Shown here: positions 35,858-43,749 of the stretch, piece after piece
How the letters are laid out: each line of letters opens with the position of its first letter
How positions within the stretch are numbered: position 1 is the first letter of the stretch
Source: Fidelibacterota bacterium 408169
GTDB lineage: Bacteria > Fidelibacterota > Marinisomatia > Marinisomatales > TCS55
Assembly (NCBI GenBank): GCA_002256485.1
Contig: NNSG01000009.1
Coordinates: 1-64,000 of the forward strand
DNA length: 64,000 bases
Direction of reading: 5' to 3'
Translations under genes and position numbers: made by a program
The notes under the pieces: model-generated
What the model was told of the DNA's origin: nothing
The model's input: the letters and a program-made list of their open reading frames with translations, nothing else
Database searches by the model: none

Positions 35858-37720
35858 TCAGAGTTCCGTCCCTTTCAAGCGCACATTTCCGTTCCGTTCA
35901 GTCCAACCCTGCTTATCGCAGTATTCCAGGACAGGAATGGCGAATTTCCGCGTTAAACCGCTCATGCGTTTGAAGTCTGCCACATTCATTTCACTTTGGG
36001 TGTTAAAATGATCTTTCATTGCTTGGCGGAGTTTAGTCAAGTTTTGGCTGTGCATCCAGACACCGTTTTCGATTTCCACCACTTTATTTTTACTCTTTAA
36101 AACGTGTAGTATTTCCAATATGTCCTTATGGCTTGTTTTCAGTTTTTTGGACAATTCGTCAGTCGTCATGGGAGTAAATCCATTGCCTATCAATCCACTT
36201 TCTATTTTTCCGGATAACTCTGCCGTTCCACCTGCTAATTCCACTCTATGACTCTCCAATGCTATGCCCGTTCCGGCGGAACGAATGGATGCATCTTTTT
36301 CCATAATGTCCAGCATTTCAGCTAACCATTTTTCACTCAATCCAGTCTCCTGCTGAAGGACATCCACGGACATGGATTTCCGCAGTGGATTATTCGCATG
36401 AAACTGTTTTAAACGTTTACCGATCAATTCGGAACAGTCTTTTATATTTCCGTCAGAATAAATAAAACTGCGTCTGGATGATTTCAATCCTGTTTTTTTC
36501 ACTAATTCCCGTACAGCTTTATCGGTCAATTGGAGAGATTTCCCCCACTCAAATACTGTTTTTGGTTCCAGTTTAAATGTATTAACCAATTGCTCAAATC
36601 GCTTCTCCAAATCTAAATCTAGTTCAGACACCCATTCTTTAATCTTTACTCCTTTGGGAATGAATGTAGCCAACACCGTCCCGCCGCCAATGGTGTGCAT
36701 AGGAGAATAGGAACGCATGACAAAACGGTCTTCCGTTGCGGCTACGGCCGGTTCTTCTAATTCAATAATTACATTTCCCGATCGTCCCGGATTCATTTTT
36801 TTGTTTGAAGGCAAATAGACTCGAGCCATTATCTCGTTCGTCCCTAAATGAACCCGCACTCGCTGGTGGTGTTTTAGACCTTTTTTCATGTCTTCGGTCA
36901 AATGAATTTGAGCCGTGAATTTCGATATGGACGTCAACATCCCCGGCATAGCCAGTTCTGATCCGCGAAATACTTTTTCCGCTTCCACTCCGGAAAGATT
37001 CACTGCTGCCCGATCTCCGCGCTGAACAAAATCCACTTCTGCACCATGGGACTGAATTCCACGAACTTTGGCAGAAATATCCCCCGGAAGTATATCTACG
37101 GAATCTCCTTTTTTCAATTTCCCGGAAACAACCGTTCCCGTTACCACCGTGCCAAAGCCTGTCATGGAAAAAACACGGTCTGCCTGAAGTCGAAAAAAGC
37201 TCTCATCTTGTGACATCTGAATAGCAGCTGCTTTTGCATCCAATAAATGCTTTAATTCTTCAATTCCCTCATTGGTTTGGACGGACGTTCTAACCACATC
37301 TACACTGACAAAAATGTCTTCTGATAATTCCCGAATCTCCAGTTCAATCAAGTCCAGCCATTCACCATCTTCTGCCAAGTCTGTTTTGGAGAGAGCTACC
37401 ACACATTGGGGAATATTCAGCAGTTTCAGGATGTGCAAATGTTCTCTCGTCTGGGGCATAATGCCGTCGTCCGCTGCTACAACCAAAAGAGCAATATTGA
37501 TGGTAGACACACCCGCCACCATATTACGAATGAATTTCTCGTGGCCGGGAACGTCAATGATTGTAACGGAATCATTTAAAAAAGCAAATCCCAGATCGAT
37601 GGTCATTCCCCGGGCTTTTTCCTCTGCCAAGCTGTCGGTGTCGGTCCCGGTGAGTGCTTTCACCAATGCGGTTTTTCCGTGGTCTATATGCCCGGCTGTA
37701 CCGATGACAACTTGGTTCAT
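35858..37720 (-). CDS. selB: Selenocysteine-specific elongation factor SelB
   Basis: 620 residues. An EF-Tu-like GTPase begins VIGTAGHIDHGKTALVKALT, with DVPGHEKFIRNMVAG and VALSKTDLAEDG. Domains II-III follow, then winged-helix domains (about 400-620) that bind the SECIS hairpin. It brings Sec-tRNA to recoded UGA codons. ATG and the selA stop share one base (TAATG), so the two are coupled. selC (tRNA-Sec), selD and a selenoprotein gene are not visible in the window. Confidence 0.95.
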   Translation of the reverse strand: MNQVVIGTAGHIDHGKTALVKALTGTDTDSLAEEKARGMTIDLGFAFLNDSVTIIDVPGHEKFIRNMVAGVSTINIALLVVAADDGIMPQTREHLHILKLLNIPQCVVALSKTDLAEDGEWLDLIELEIRELSEDIFVSVDVVRTSVQTNEGIEELKHLLDAKAAAIQMSQDESFFRLQADRVFSMTGFGTVVTGTVVSGKLKKGDSVDILPGDISAKVRGIQSHGAEVDFVQRGDRAAVNLSGVEAEKVFRGSELAMPGMLTSISKFTAQIHLTEDMKKGLKHHQRVRVHLGTNEIMARVYLPSNKKMNPGRSGNVIIELEEPAVAATEDRFVMRSYSPMHTIGGGTVLATFIPKGVKIKEWVSELDLDLEKRFEQLVNTFKLEPKTVFEWGKSLQLTDKAVRELVKKTGLKSSRRSFIYSDGNIKDCSELIGKRLKQFHANNPLRKSMSVDVLQQETGLSEKWLAEMLDIMEKDASIRSAGTGIALESHRVELAGGTAELSGKIESGLIGNGFTPMTTDELSKKLKTSHKDILEILHVLKSKNKVVEIENGVWMHSQNLTKLRQAMKDHFNTQSEMNVADFKRMSGLTRKFAIPVLEYCDKQGWTERNGNVRLKGTEL

Positions 37721-39090
37721 TAAACGTCCTGAATTGCTTGAATAAGTCTGGAAACCTGGTTAGACAGAACCGCTTTAAGATCAATAAAAAATGTATTTCC
37801 TTTGGTATATCCGACCACCGGTTGTGATCCGGTGCGAAATGTTTTTGCCAATGCTGAAACAGACATTTTTTTGGGCTTGAATTGCAGTGCAGCACTGGGG
37901 ATAGATTCCACGGGCAGTGAACCGCTCCCTGCTTCCACCTTGGATTCCACCAATGAAACACCCAAGTCTTTGATTTTCTTTTTAGGAATATCCGCTAAAA
38001 TTTTCTCTCCCCGCTTCAAAAGAGTATTTTGAGATGTGCTTAAGAGCTTCAGAGACAAATTATCTCCACTGACCTTTTGTTCTGAAAAATACGTACTCAA
38101 TGTTTCTTCCATGAGGGCGATGGTCCATTTGTCACAACGGTAGGTTCTGTAGAGTGGATTTTTATGGATGGCATTGACGAATTTTCTCTTTCCCACAATG
38201 AGCCCAGATTGAGGTCCGCCCAAGAGTTTATCGCCGGAGAATGTAATTATATCGGCGCCGGTCTTTACTACATCTGATACCAATTCTTCCGGAGGAATTT
38301 CCATTTTTTCCATATCCACCAAGGCGCCGGAACCGAGATCGGCCACCAATGGAATACGTTTCTTTTTGGCCAATACAGCCAATTCTGTCAGCGATACTTC
38401 CTTTGTGAATCCTTTTACGACATAATTACTGGTGTGAGCCCAGAGAATTGCGCCGGTGTTTTTGGTAATGGCTTTTTCGTAATCCTTCAGATGGGTACGA
38501 TTGGTGGTGCCCACTTCCACGAGATTACAGTGGCTTTTCCGCACAACGTCAGGGATTCGAAATGAACCGCCGATTTCCACTTCCTGTCCCCGGGAAACGA
38601 TGACGTCCTTCCCTTCTGCAAAAGTGTTCAGGGCAATAAGAACAGCTGCAGCATTATTGTTCACCATTAAACTGCTGTCTGAACCGCAGATGGCCGACAG
38701 TAAATGATTGACATGATTCTGACGCTCACCTCTTTTTCCGGAATTCAGGTCAAATTCCAGATTTACATACCCTTCCAAACGCTTTGCAGCATTGGCAATG
38801 ACTTTTTTTGAAAACGGCGCTCGGCCAAAACCTGTGTGTAAGACAACACCGGTGCCATTAACGATATTTTTCATGGATGGTTCACTCAATCGGTTGATTT
38901 CTGACAGCATTTCATGAACAATTGCGTTGCGATCAAGCTTTAATTTTCCTGCTCTAGCGTCTGCTCGATATCGACTTATTTCTGACTTAATAATTTTTGT
39001 TATATAATTAATATGGAGCTTTGTATCATTTCTTACTTCAAGTAATACTTCAGATACAGACGGTAGTTCTTTGAGTTGGTTTTTGCTCAT
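37720..39090 (-). CDS. selA: L-seryl-tRNA(Sec) selenium transferase SelA
   Basis: 456 residues of a PLP-dependent decamer. N-terminal LPSVSEVLLEV is the tRNA-Sec-binding part. The conserved core has NGTGVVLHTGFGRAPFS, VNNNAAAVLIALN, SRGQEVEIGGSFRIPDV and the PLP lysine in TFSGDKLLGGPQSG. It converts Ser-tRNA(Sec) to Sec-tRNA(Sec) with selenophosphate. It leads the selA-selB-mutS set. Confidence 0.95.
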   Translation of the reverse strand: MSKNQLKELPSVSEVLLEVRNDTKLHINYITKIIKSEISRYRADARAGKLKLDRNAIVHEMLSEINRLSEPSMKNIVNGTGVVLHTGFGRAPFSKKVIANAAKRLEGYVNLEFDLNSGKRGERQNHVNHLLSAICGSDSSLMVNNNAAAVLIALNTFAEGKDVIVSRGQEVEIGGSFRIPDVVRKSHCNLVEVGTTNRTHLKDYEKAITKNTGAILWAHTSNYVVKGFTKEVSLTELAVLAKKKRIPLVADLGSGALVDMEKMEIPPEELVSDVVKTGADIITFSGDKLLGGPQSGLIVGKRKFVNAIHKNPLYRTYRCDKWTIALMEETLSTYFSEQKVSGDNLSLKLLSTSQNTLLKRGEKILADIPKKKIKDLGVSLVESKVEAGSGSLPVESIPSAALQFKPKKMSVSALAKTFRTGSQPVVGYTKGNTFFIDLKAVLSNQVSRLIQAIQDV

Positions 39091-39137
39091 AATTATATCA
39101 GAAATTGATGAACAATTTTAACAGATAAAACAATTAA

Positions 39138-40298
39138 TCATGTTTTTTTAATAATCATATAACTGGTAAACAGTGCAGGAATTAGCAAAACACCCATAAC
39201 AGGAAATACGGCAGCCACACCCATATTCTCGGCAATATAACCACCCAACCCTGCAGCAAATGAACCAATTCCGAAGCTCAGGAAAAAACTGATACCGTAG
39301 CCCAGTCCCCTGTTGGCGCTGTGGGTAAATTCGGCAATAAGTGTATTGCTGATAGGTTGGTTAGCGAAATAAGCCATTCCCATGAACAGGCTAAAAACAA
39401 CTAGCATAATATCAGAACTGTAACCCATGAGTAATAAAAAGGGAATATTCACAGCCACAATGAGTAAAAGCATTTTGGGGCGATTATAGAGACTGCCCAG
39501 TCGTCCACCGATGAGCTGGCCGATAATTCCTGCTAAAAATACTAAAGAAGGAAAAACACCTGCTTTCATAGTGGTGGAAATAAATGGCATAAAGTTATTT
39601 GTATTCTCGGCAAAATGTGTGGGCATAAATGTGGTAAATCCATAATACGCCATTCCCATGAGCATGTTGGTGATATAAAAAAAGATCAGCGCCGGGCGGT
39701 TCGTTGTTTGAACATGATTTTCGACTGCATATTCATCGTCAGAATGCTTCCGTTTTGGTACGGCGAAGAATGTCAAAATAGCCAAGATAATATTGAATAC
39801 ACCTAGAAAAGCATAGGAAGCCCGCCAGGAAATAAGCGCTGCCAATGCTGTAGCCATAATGGGTCCGGAAGCAGAACCGACTGTACCAAAAATACCATGG
39901 ACGGCCATACCTTTGGTGAGCGCATTGACACGATGAGAAATGAGTGTAAGTCCCGCTGGATGATAAATGCTGCAGAAAAACCCCATAAATCCCAAACCAA
40001 TCACCATCGTAAAAAATGAACTTGAAGCTGAAACTAAAAGTGCTGCGAGTCCTGAACCAAAGAGGTATAATAATAATAGTGTCCGACCGCCCAGTTTTCG
40101 TTCGGCCCAGCCGGCAGGAATGGCACCTACACCAAACATAAAAGCGCTGACAGTTACAACGAGACCTAATGTATCCAATCCTGCATTGAATTCATTCCGC
40201 AGAATAGGGATCAAGCTAGGCAAGGCCAGCATTAACGCATGTACGGATAAATGACTTCCGCCAGTAATACTTAATACAATTTTTTCAAATTTACTCAT
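39138..40298 (-). CDS. Major facilitator superfamily transporter
   Basis: 386 residues with about twelve membrane helices in two halves. The loop between helices 2 and 3 reads PAGWAERKLGGRTLL, a loose form of the MFS signature. The middle loop (KRKHSDDEYAVENHVQTTNR) separates the halves. The fosmidomycin-resistance type is a possible relative, but the substrate cannot be told. It stands 47 bp after selA and 43 bp before the hipA stop. Confidence 0.85.
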   Translation of the reverse strand: MSKFEKIVLSITGGSHLSVHALMLALPSLIPILRNEFNAGLDTLGLVVTVSAFMFGVGAIPAGWAERKLGGRTLLLLYLFGSGLAALLVSASSSFFTMVIGLGFMGFFCSIYHPAGLTLISHRVNALTKGMAVHGIFGTVGSASGPIMATALAALISWRASYAFLGVFNIILAILTFFAVPKRKHSDDEYAVENHVQTTNRPALIFFYITNMLMGMAYYGFTTFMPTHFAENTNNFMPFISTTMKAGVFPSLVFLAGIIGQLIGGRLGSLYNRPKMLLLIVAVNIPFLLLMGYSSDIMLVVFSLFMGMAYFANQPISNTLIAEFTHSANRGLGYGISFFLSFGIGSFAAGLGGYIAENMGVAAVFPVMGVLLIPALFTSYMIIKKT

Positions 40299-40341
40299 TG
40301 TTTAGTTAATGCGTTAACTGCAGGAATTTTAAATTTATGTA

Positions 40342-41442
40342 TCATATTGATATACGAATTTCTTCACAATTAGTATAAACATCATCAAAAATGAGTTCTG
40401 CTTTCTTTTTATCCAGACTGCACAATTTTGCCACTTCTAAAATTTCCTTTTTATTTGCATGTCCTTTATTCAAAATTGTTGTTGAATGATTTCCATCATA
40501 TCCACTGCTTGGAACTAAATCATAAGCTGGAGAGACAAACCACTGTTTTTTCTTCATAATAAATGAAATGTTTTTTGCATGGTCATCTTTATTTCCTGTT
40601 AGAATATTAAACACCATACGTCGAAATAATATATACGCTTCTTCGATATTTTTAGTTAGGACAAACGCTGTTTTAATTAAATCAACATAATCCAGCGACG
40701 GAAAACGATAGTCTGCATAAAGCAATCCTGATGCAGAGTGTATATGGATTCTTTTTCCATTAGTCCTGTCAAAACGTTTAGCACCAAAATATTTTCCTTC
40801 AAATAATTTAGTTTCCGGCATTTCAATTCCGCAATTTTTTGCAATAAGTGAATATTGATATTCAATTTCACCCATATTTTCAGGATCATGAGCAGATCTG
40901 AATTTGACAATCCAGGGATCGCCTTTAATGTTAATTAGTACTTTTGGTCTTGCGCCGCCGGATGAACCGCCCATCTTAATCAACTCGTCTAACATCCCAC
41001 TTTTATATTTGTTTTCGATCAATATTTTATGAACTTCCAATGCAAGAAGATTAAGATCGTCAATCTGATCTTTTGACTTAAAAGCATAATCAGGTTCATA
41101 CGATAAAATTCCCATACCAGACTTGCCTACTAAACTCAATCTATCCAGCAAAGACAAGGAACCAGATTGTATATTATTGCTCAATAAATATCTATCTATA
41201 AGCAAATTACCCCAACCATCGGGCAGGCTATCGTTAAATAAACCGAATAATCCATTAAATGGTTCACGATGTGCCGTAAATGCACCAGCTTGCAATGGTA
41301 AATAAAACGGAGAAAGAGAAACGCCATTGATTAAATAATCATGATTATATTCAAAGACACATAATCTTTCCGGTGAAATCACCATTCGACCCATGAATTT
41401 ATCATTGGCGAATATATTTAACAGATTGACTGGTTCAAACAT
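40342..41442 (-). CDS. hipA: HipA-family kinase toxin
   Basis: 366 residues. An N-terminal HipA domain (ANDKFMGRMVI through LPDGWGNLLIDRYL) precedes the kinase part. This has the GGSSGGARPKVLI loop, which in E. coli holds the autophosphorylated serine. The catalytic segment is NILTGNKDDHAKNISF and the metal-binding one is AYDLVPSSGYDG. E. coli HipA phosphorylates glutamyl-tRNA synthetase and causes dormancy; the target here is not known. It overlaps hipB by 8 bp. All key motifs look intact, so the toxin should be active. Confidence 0.92.
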   Translation of the reverse strand: MFEPVNLLNIFANDKFMGRMVISPERLCVFEYNHDYLINGVSLSPFYLPLQAGAFTAHREPFNGLFGLFNDSLPDGWGNLLIDRYLLSNNIQSGSLSLLDRLSLVGKSGMGILSYEPDYAFKSKDQIDDLNLLALEVHKILIENKYKSGMLDELIKMGGSSGGARPKVLINIKGDPWIVKFRSAHDPENMGEIEYQYSLIAKNCGIEMPETKLFEGKYFGAKRFDRTNGKRIHIHSASGLLYADYRFPSLDYVDLIKTAFVLTKNIEEAYILFRRMVFNILTGNKDDHAKNISFIMKKKQWFVSPAYDLVPSSGYDGNHSTTILNKGHANKKEILEVAKLCSLDKKKAELIFDDVYTNCEEIRISI

Positions 41443-41755
41443 TTCTGCCGCGCTGCCTTTCCTTTACCTTACTATTTTGAATAATGTCATCAACACTTTG
41501 ATATTGGTTTTCGGGAAACAAAAGGCGAAACTCATCTAGACTGCCTAAAACCAACGCAATTTGTAAAAGATGTTTTAATGAAATTTCATGTTTGTGCTCA
41601 AATCGCTTTATGGATCCTAAACTAACACCGGATTTTTCCGATAACGATTGCTGGGCCATGTTTAGCGAAAGTCGCTTTTTCCTCATTCTTTTTGATACAT
41701 TTTCAGCAATTACATGTGGGTTTAAATCATCAATTTTGAAATTTACTACAGACAT
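41435..41755 (-). CDS. hipB: HipB-like antitoxin, XRE-family regulator
   Basis: 106 residues with a Cro/CI-type helix-turn-helix at about residues 27-82 (MRKKRLSLNMAQQSLSEKSGVSLGSIKRFE). The C-terminal tail is charged. As in hipBA of E. coli the antitoxin comes first, and an AAGGATAAT ribosome-binding site precedes its ATG. Palindromic DNA just upstream is a likely binding site for autorepression. Confidence 0.9.
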   Translation of the reverse strand: MSVVNFKIDDLNPHVIAENVSKRMRKKRLSLNMAQQSLSEKSGVSLGSIKRFEHKHEISLKHLLQIALVLGSLDEFRLLFPENQYQSVDDIIQNSKVKERQRGRNV

Positions 41756-41771
41756 TATATTATCCTTTAAT

Positions 41772-41805
41772 ACTGTATAACATATAATACAGTTAATATA
41801 TTAAC
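41772..41805 (-). promoter_or_regulatory. Palindromic operator region of hipBA
   Basis: Two adjacent dyads lie 17-50 bp before the hipB ATG. ACTGTAT-(8 bp)-ATACAGT at 41772-41793 has perfect 7-bp arms. GTTAATATATTAAC at 41792-41805 is a perfect 14-bp palindrome. On the minus strand TTAACT (41791-41796) could act as -35, with a poor -10 about 17-18 bp on. HipB proteins bind such dyads as dimers to repress their own operon; binding here is inferred. Confidence 0.6.
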
Positions 41806-41883
41806 TACTATAATTTACTTATCATTTTAATGGAATTCAATATAAATGTAAGAAGTTGATTCGTAGTAAACCCATTATAAAAC

Positions 41884-41915
41884 AAAAAACCCCCACCGTA
41901 TTTTACCAATGAGGG
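41884..41915 (-). terminator. Rho-independent terminator of the rpsP-rplS operon
   Basis: On the minus strand CCCTCATTG and CGGTGGGGG pair over 9 bp (three G-T wobbles) around an 8-nt loop and run into TTTTTTG. It lies 25 bp beyond the rplS stop and before the hip promoter region. Confidence 0.75.
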
Positions 41916-41940
41916 TATATAAATTGGATAATTGAATGAA

Positions 41941-42282
41941 TTATCGTTTTTCTGCAATACGTGTTGCTTTACCGGATAGTTTTCTCAAATAATGCAGTTT
42001 TGCTCTACGCACTTTCCCGCGACGAACTAAATTGAAATTGGATATCATGGGCGAATGGAGTGGAAAAATTCGTTCCACACCCACACCGTTTGAAATCTTA
42101 CGAACAGTAATGGTTTCTTCAATTCCGCCGCCTTTTCGGGCAATAACCACACCACGATATTTCTGGATACGTTCCTTGCCGCCTTCCACAACCTTGACGT
42201 CTAATTCCACCGTATCGCCTGAATTAAATACCGGTAAATCTGTTTTTAATTGATCTTGAGCTACTTCTTGTAATTTGTTCAT
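41941..42282 (-). CDS. rplS: Ribosomal protein L19
   Basis: 113 residues with the standard L19 blocks [33 protein letters not shown] and [21 protein letters not shown]. It contributes to the 30S-50S interface. It is the last gene of the ffh-rpsP-khpA-rimM-trmD-rplS cluster, 3 bp after trmD, with a terminator behind it. Confidence 0.97.
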   Translation of the reverse strand: MNKLQEVAQDQLKTDLPVFNSGDTVELDVKVVEGGKERIQKYRGVVIARKGGGIEETITVRKISNGVGVERIFPLHSPMISNFNLVRRGKVRRAKLHYLRKLSGKATRIAEKR

Positions 42283-42285
42283 TAT

Positions 42286-42999
42286 TTACTCCGTAAGTGT
42301 ACTATTATCTAAATATTTTTGCCATAAATCCGGCCGTTTGGTTTGGGTCATTTGTTCACGTTGAGACTGTCGCCAGTCTTCGATTTCTTTATGATGGCCA
42401 TTCAATAAAACATCCGGAACGGAACATCCGGCTACTTCGCGAGGTTTTGTAAAATGAGGATTATCCAGCAGATCTCCGTAAAATGTATCTGTTTCTGCTG
42501 ATTCTCTGGAATTCAACACTCCTGGAATTAACCTGACCATGGAATCGATCATAATCATAGCAGGAATTTCTCCGCTAGTGACGACATAATCGCCAATGGA
42601 AAATTCATCGGTCACGTATTTTTCGATCACTCGCTGATCGATTCCTTTGTAGTGACCGCAAATAAAAATTATATTTTCATTTTCATTGAATGCTAAAGCA
42701 GTTTCATGATTCCAAGGTTTCCCCTGTGGAGAAGGAAATACGATTCGAACATTCTTCTCATCCATCCATTTCAAAGCAGATTCGATTGCCTGAACCAATG
42801 GTTCGGCCATCATGACCATACCGCTGCCTCCACCAAAAGGTGTATCGTCAATTTGACGATAATTTCCCTTGCCAAATTCCCGGAGATCAACCACATTGTA
42901 TTCAGCCACTTTTTCTTCCATAGCCTTGCGCAGCATGCTCTGTGATATAACAACATTTATCATATCTGGTACAGGCGTAATTATGGCGATCTTTTTCAC
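42286..42999 (-). CDS. trmD: tRNA (guanine-N1)-methyltransferase TrmD
   Basis: 237 residues of a knotted SPOUT enzyme that makes m1G37, which prevents +1 frameshifting. Conserved parts include VDLREFGKGNYRQIDDTPFGGGSGMV, SPQGKPW and ICGHYKGIDQRV. The knot follows as SIGDYVVTSGEIPAMIMIDS, then the C-terminal HFTKPREVAG. One departure: the usual GGE of the knot reads SGE. It overlaps rimM by 4 bp. Confidence 0.96.
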   Translation of the reverse strand: MKKIAIITPVPDMINVVISQSMLRKAMEEKVAEYNVVDLREFGKGNYRQIDDTPFGGGSGMVMMAEPLVQAIESALKWMDEKNVRIVFPSPQGKPWNHETALAFNENENIIFICGHYKGIDQRVIEKYVTDEFSIGDYVVTSGEIPAMIMIDSMVRLIPGVLNSRESAETDTFYGDLLDNPHFTKPREVAGCSVPDVLLNGHHKEIEDWRQSQREQMTQTKRPDLWQKYLDNSTLTE

Positions 43000-43496
43000 A
43001 GTAAGCCTTCCATCGGTCGAATCATAATCACACTTACAACATTATCCACGCCGATGACAATTTCTTTCACGATCGGAATCAGTTTTTCATCATTTCCATT
43101 ATGGATAACGTAGACATCGTTGGATGGCAGCCAAAGAATATCTGTTAAAGTACCAACGCGTTCTCCGGATTCAGTTATGACAGTATAACCCAATAGTTCT
43201 TTGGAAATGAGTTCAGCATTATCTCCATTCCGACCCTCAGCAAATAACGTCTGCCCAATAAGTGTTTCTGCATCATCTCGGGATTGAACTCCTTCAAACT
43301 TGAATCGTCTTCTTTTACCATGGCCGATTGTTTTTTTCAATGTGATTTCGCGCGCCAAATCCGTTTCGAATCCAATCTGTAATTCACGAGATTCGATAAA
43401 CTCATCGAAGTAACGAGATAAGGGCTGCAGACGCACTTCGCCTTTGAGACCGCTCACGCGTGTAATTTTGGCTATGGGATGAACTTTTTTACTCAT
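42996..43496 (-). CDS. rimM: 16S rRNA processing protein RimM
   Basis: 166 residues: N-terminal RimM beta-barrel (AKITRVSGLKGEVRLQPLS) and C-terminal PRC-barrel (LLGYTVITESGERVGTLTDI, NDVYVIHN). It helps mature the 30S head and binds S19. It lies between khpA (1 bp gap) and trmD (4 bp overlap), the textbook order. Confidence 0.94.
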   Translation of the reverse strand: MSKKVHPIAKITRVSGLKGEVRLQPLSRYFDEFIESRELQIGFETDLAREITLKKTIGHGKRRRFKFEGVQSRDDAETLIGQTLFAEGRNGDNAELISKELLGYTVITESGERVGTLTDILWLPSNDVYVIHNGNDEKLIPIVKEIVIGVDNVVSVIMIRPMEGLL

Positions 43497-43497
43497 T

Positions 43498-43731
43498 TCA
43501 GTCGATCACATCCAAACGTGCACGTTTACCGCCTTCTTTGGCATTAACAGCAAACACAAGTGTGCGAATAGCAGAAATATTGCGACCACGCTTGCCGATA
43601 ACTTTTCCGTAATCACCCTCTCCTACAGTTAATTCAAAAATAATTCGCTGTTCTGTTTCCACTGGTGTCACTTGTACTTCTTCTGGTTTATCCACTAACT
43701 TTTTAACTATCAATTCGATCATTTCCTGCAT
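43498..43731 (-). CDS. khpA: KH-domain RNA-binding protein KhpA
   Basis: 77 residues consisting of one KH domain. The nucleic-acid loop is VGEGDYGKVIGKRGRNISAI, and the ending RTLVFAVNAKEGGKRARLDV is typical. It is found between rpsP and rimM in many bacteria and may act as a global RNA chaperone with KhpB. Confidence 0.93.
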   Translation of the reverse strand: MQEMIELIVKKLVDKPEEVQVTPVETEQRIIFELTVGEGDYGKVIGKRGRNISAIRTLVFAVNAKEGGKRARLDVID

Positions 43732-43749
43732 GGTACTCTCCTTGCAACT

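Noticed and set aside
35858-39137. tRNA-Sec gene near selA-selB
   Set aside because: The gaps beside selA, selB and the MFS gene are under 50 bp, and no 90-nt long-armed tRNA with a TCA anticodon is visible in them.
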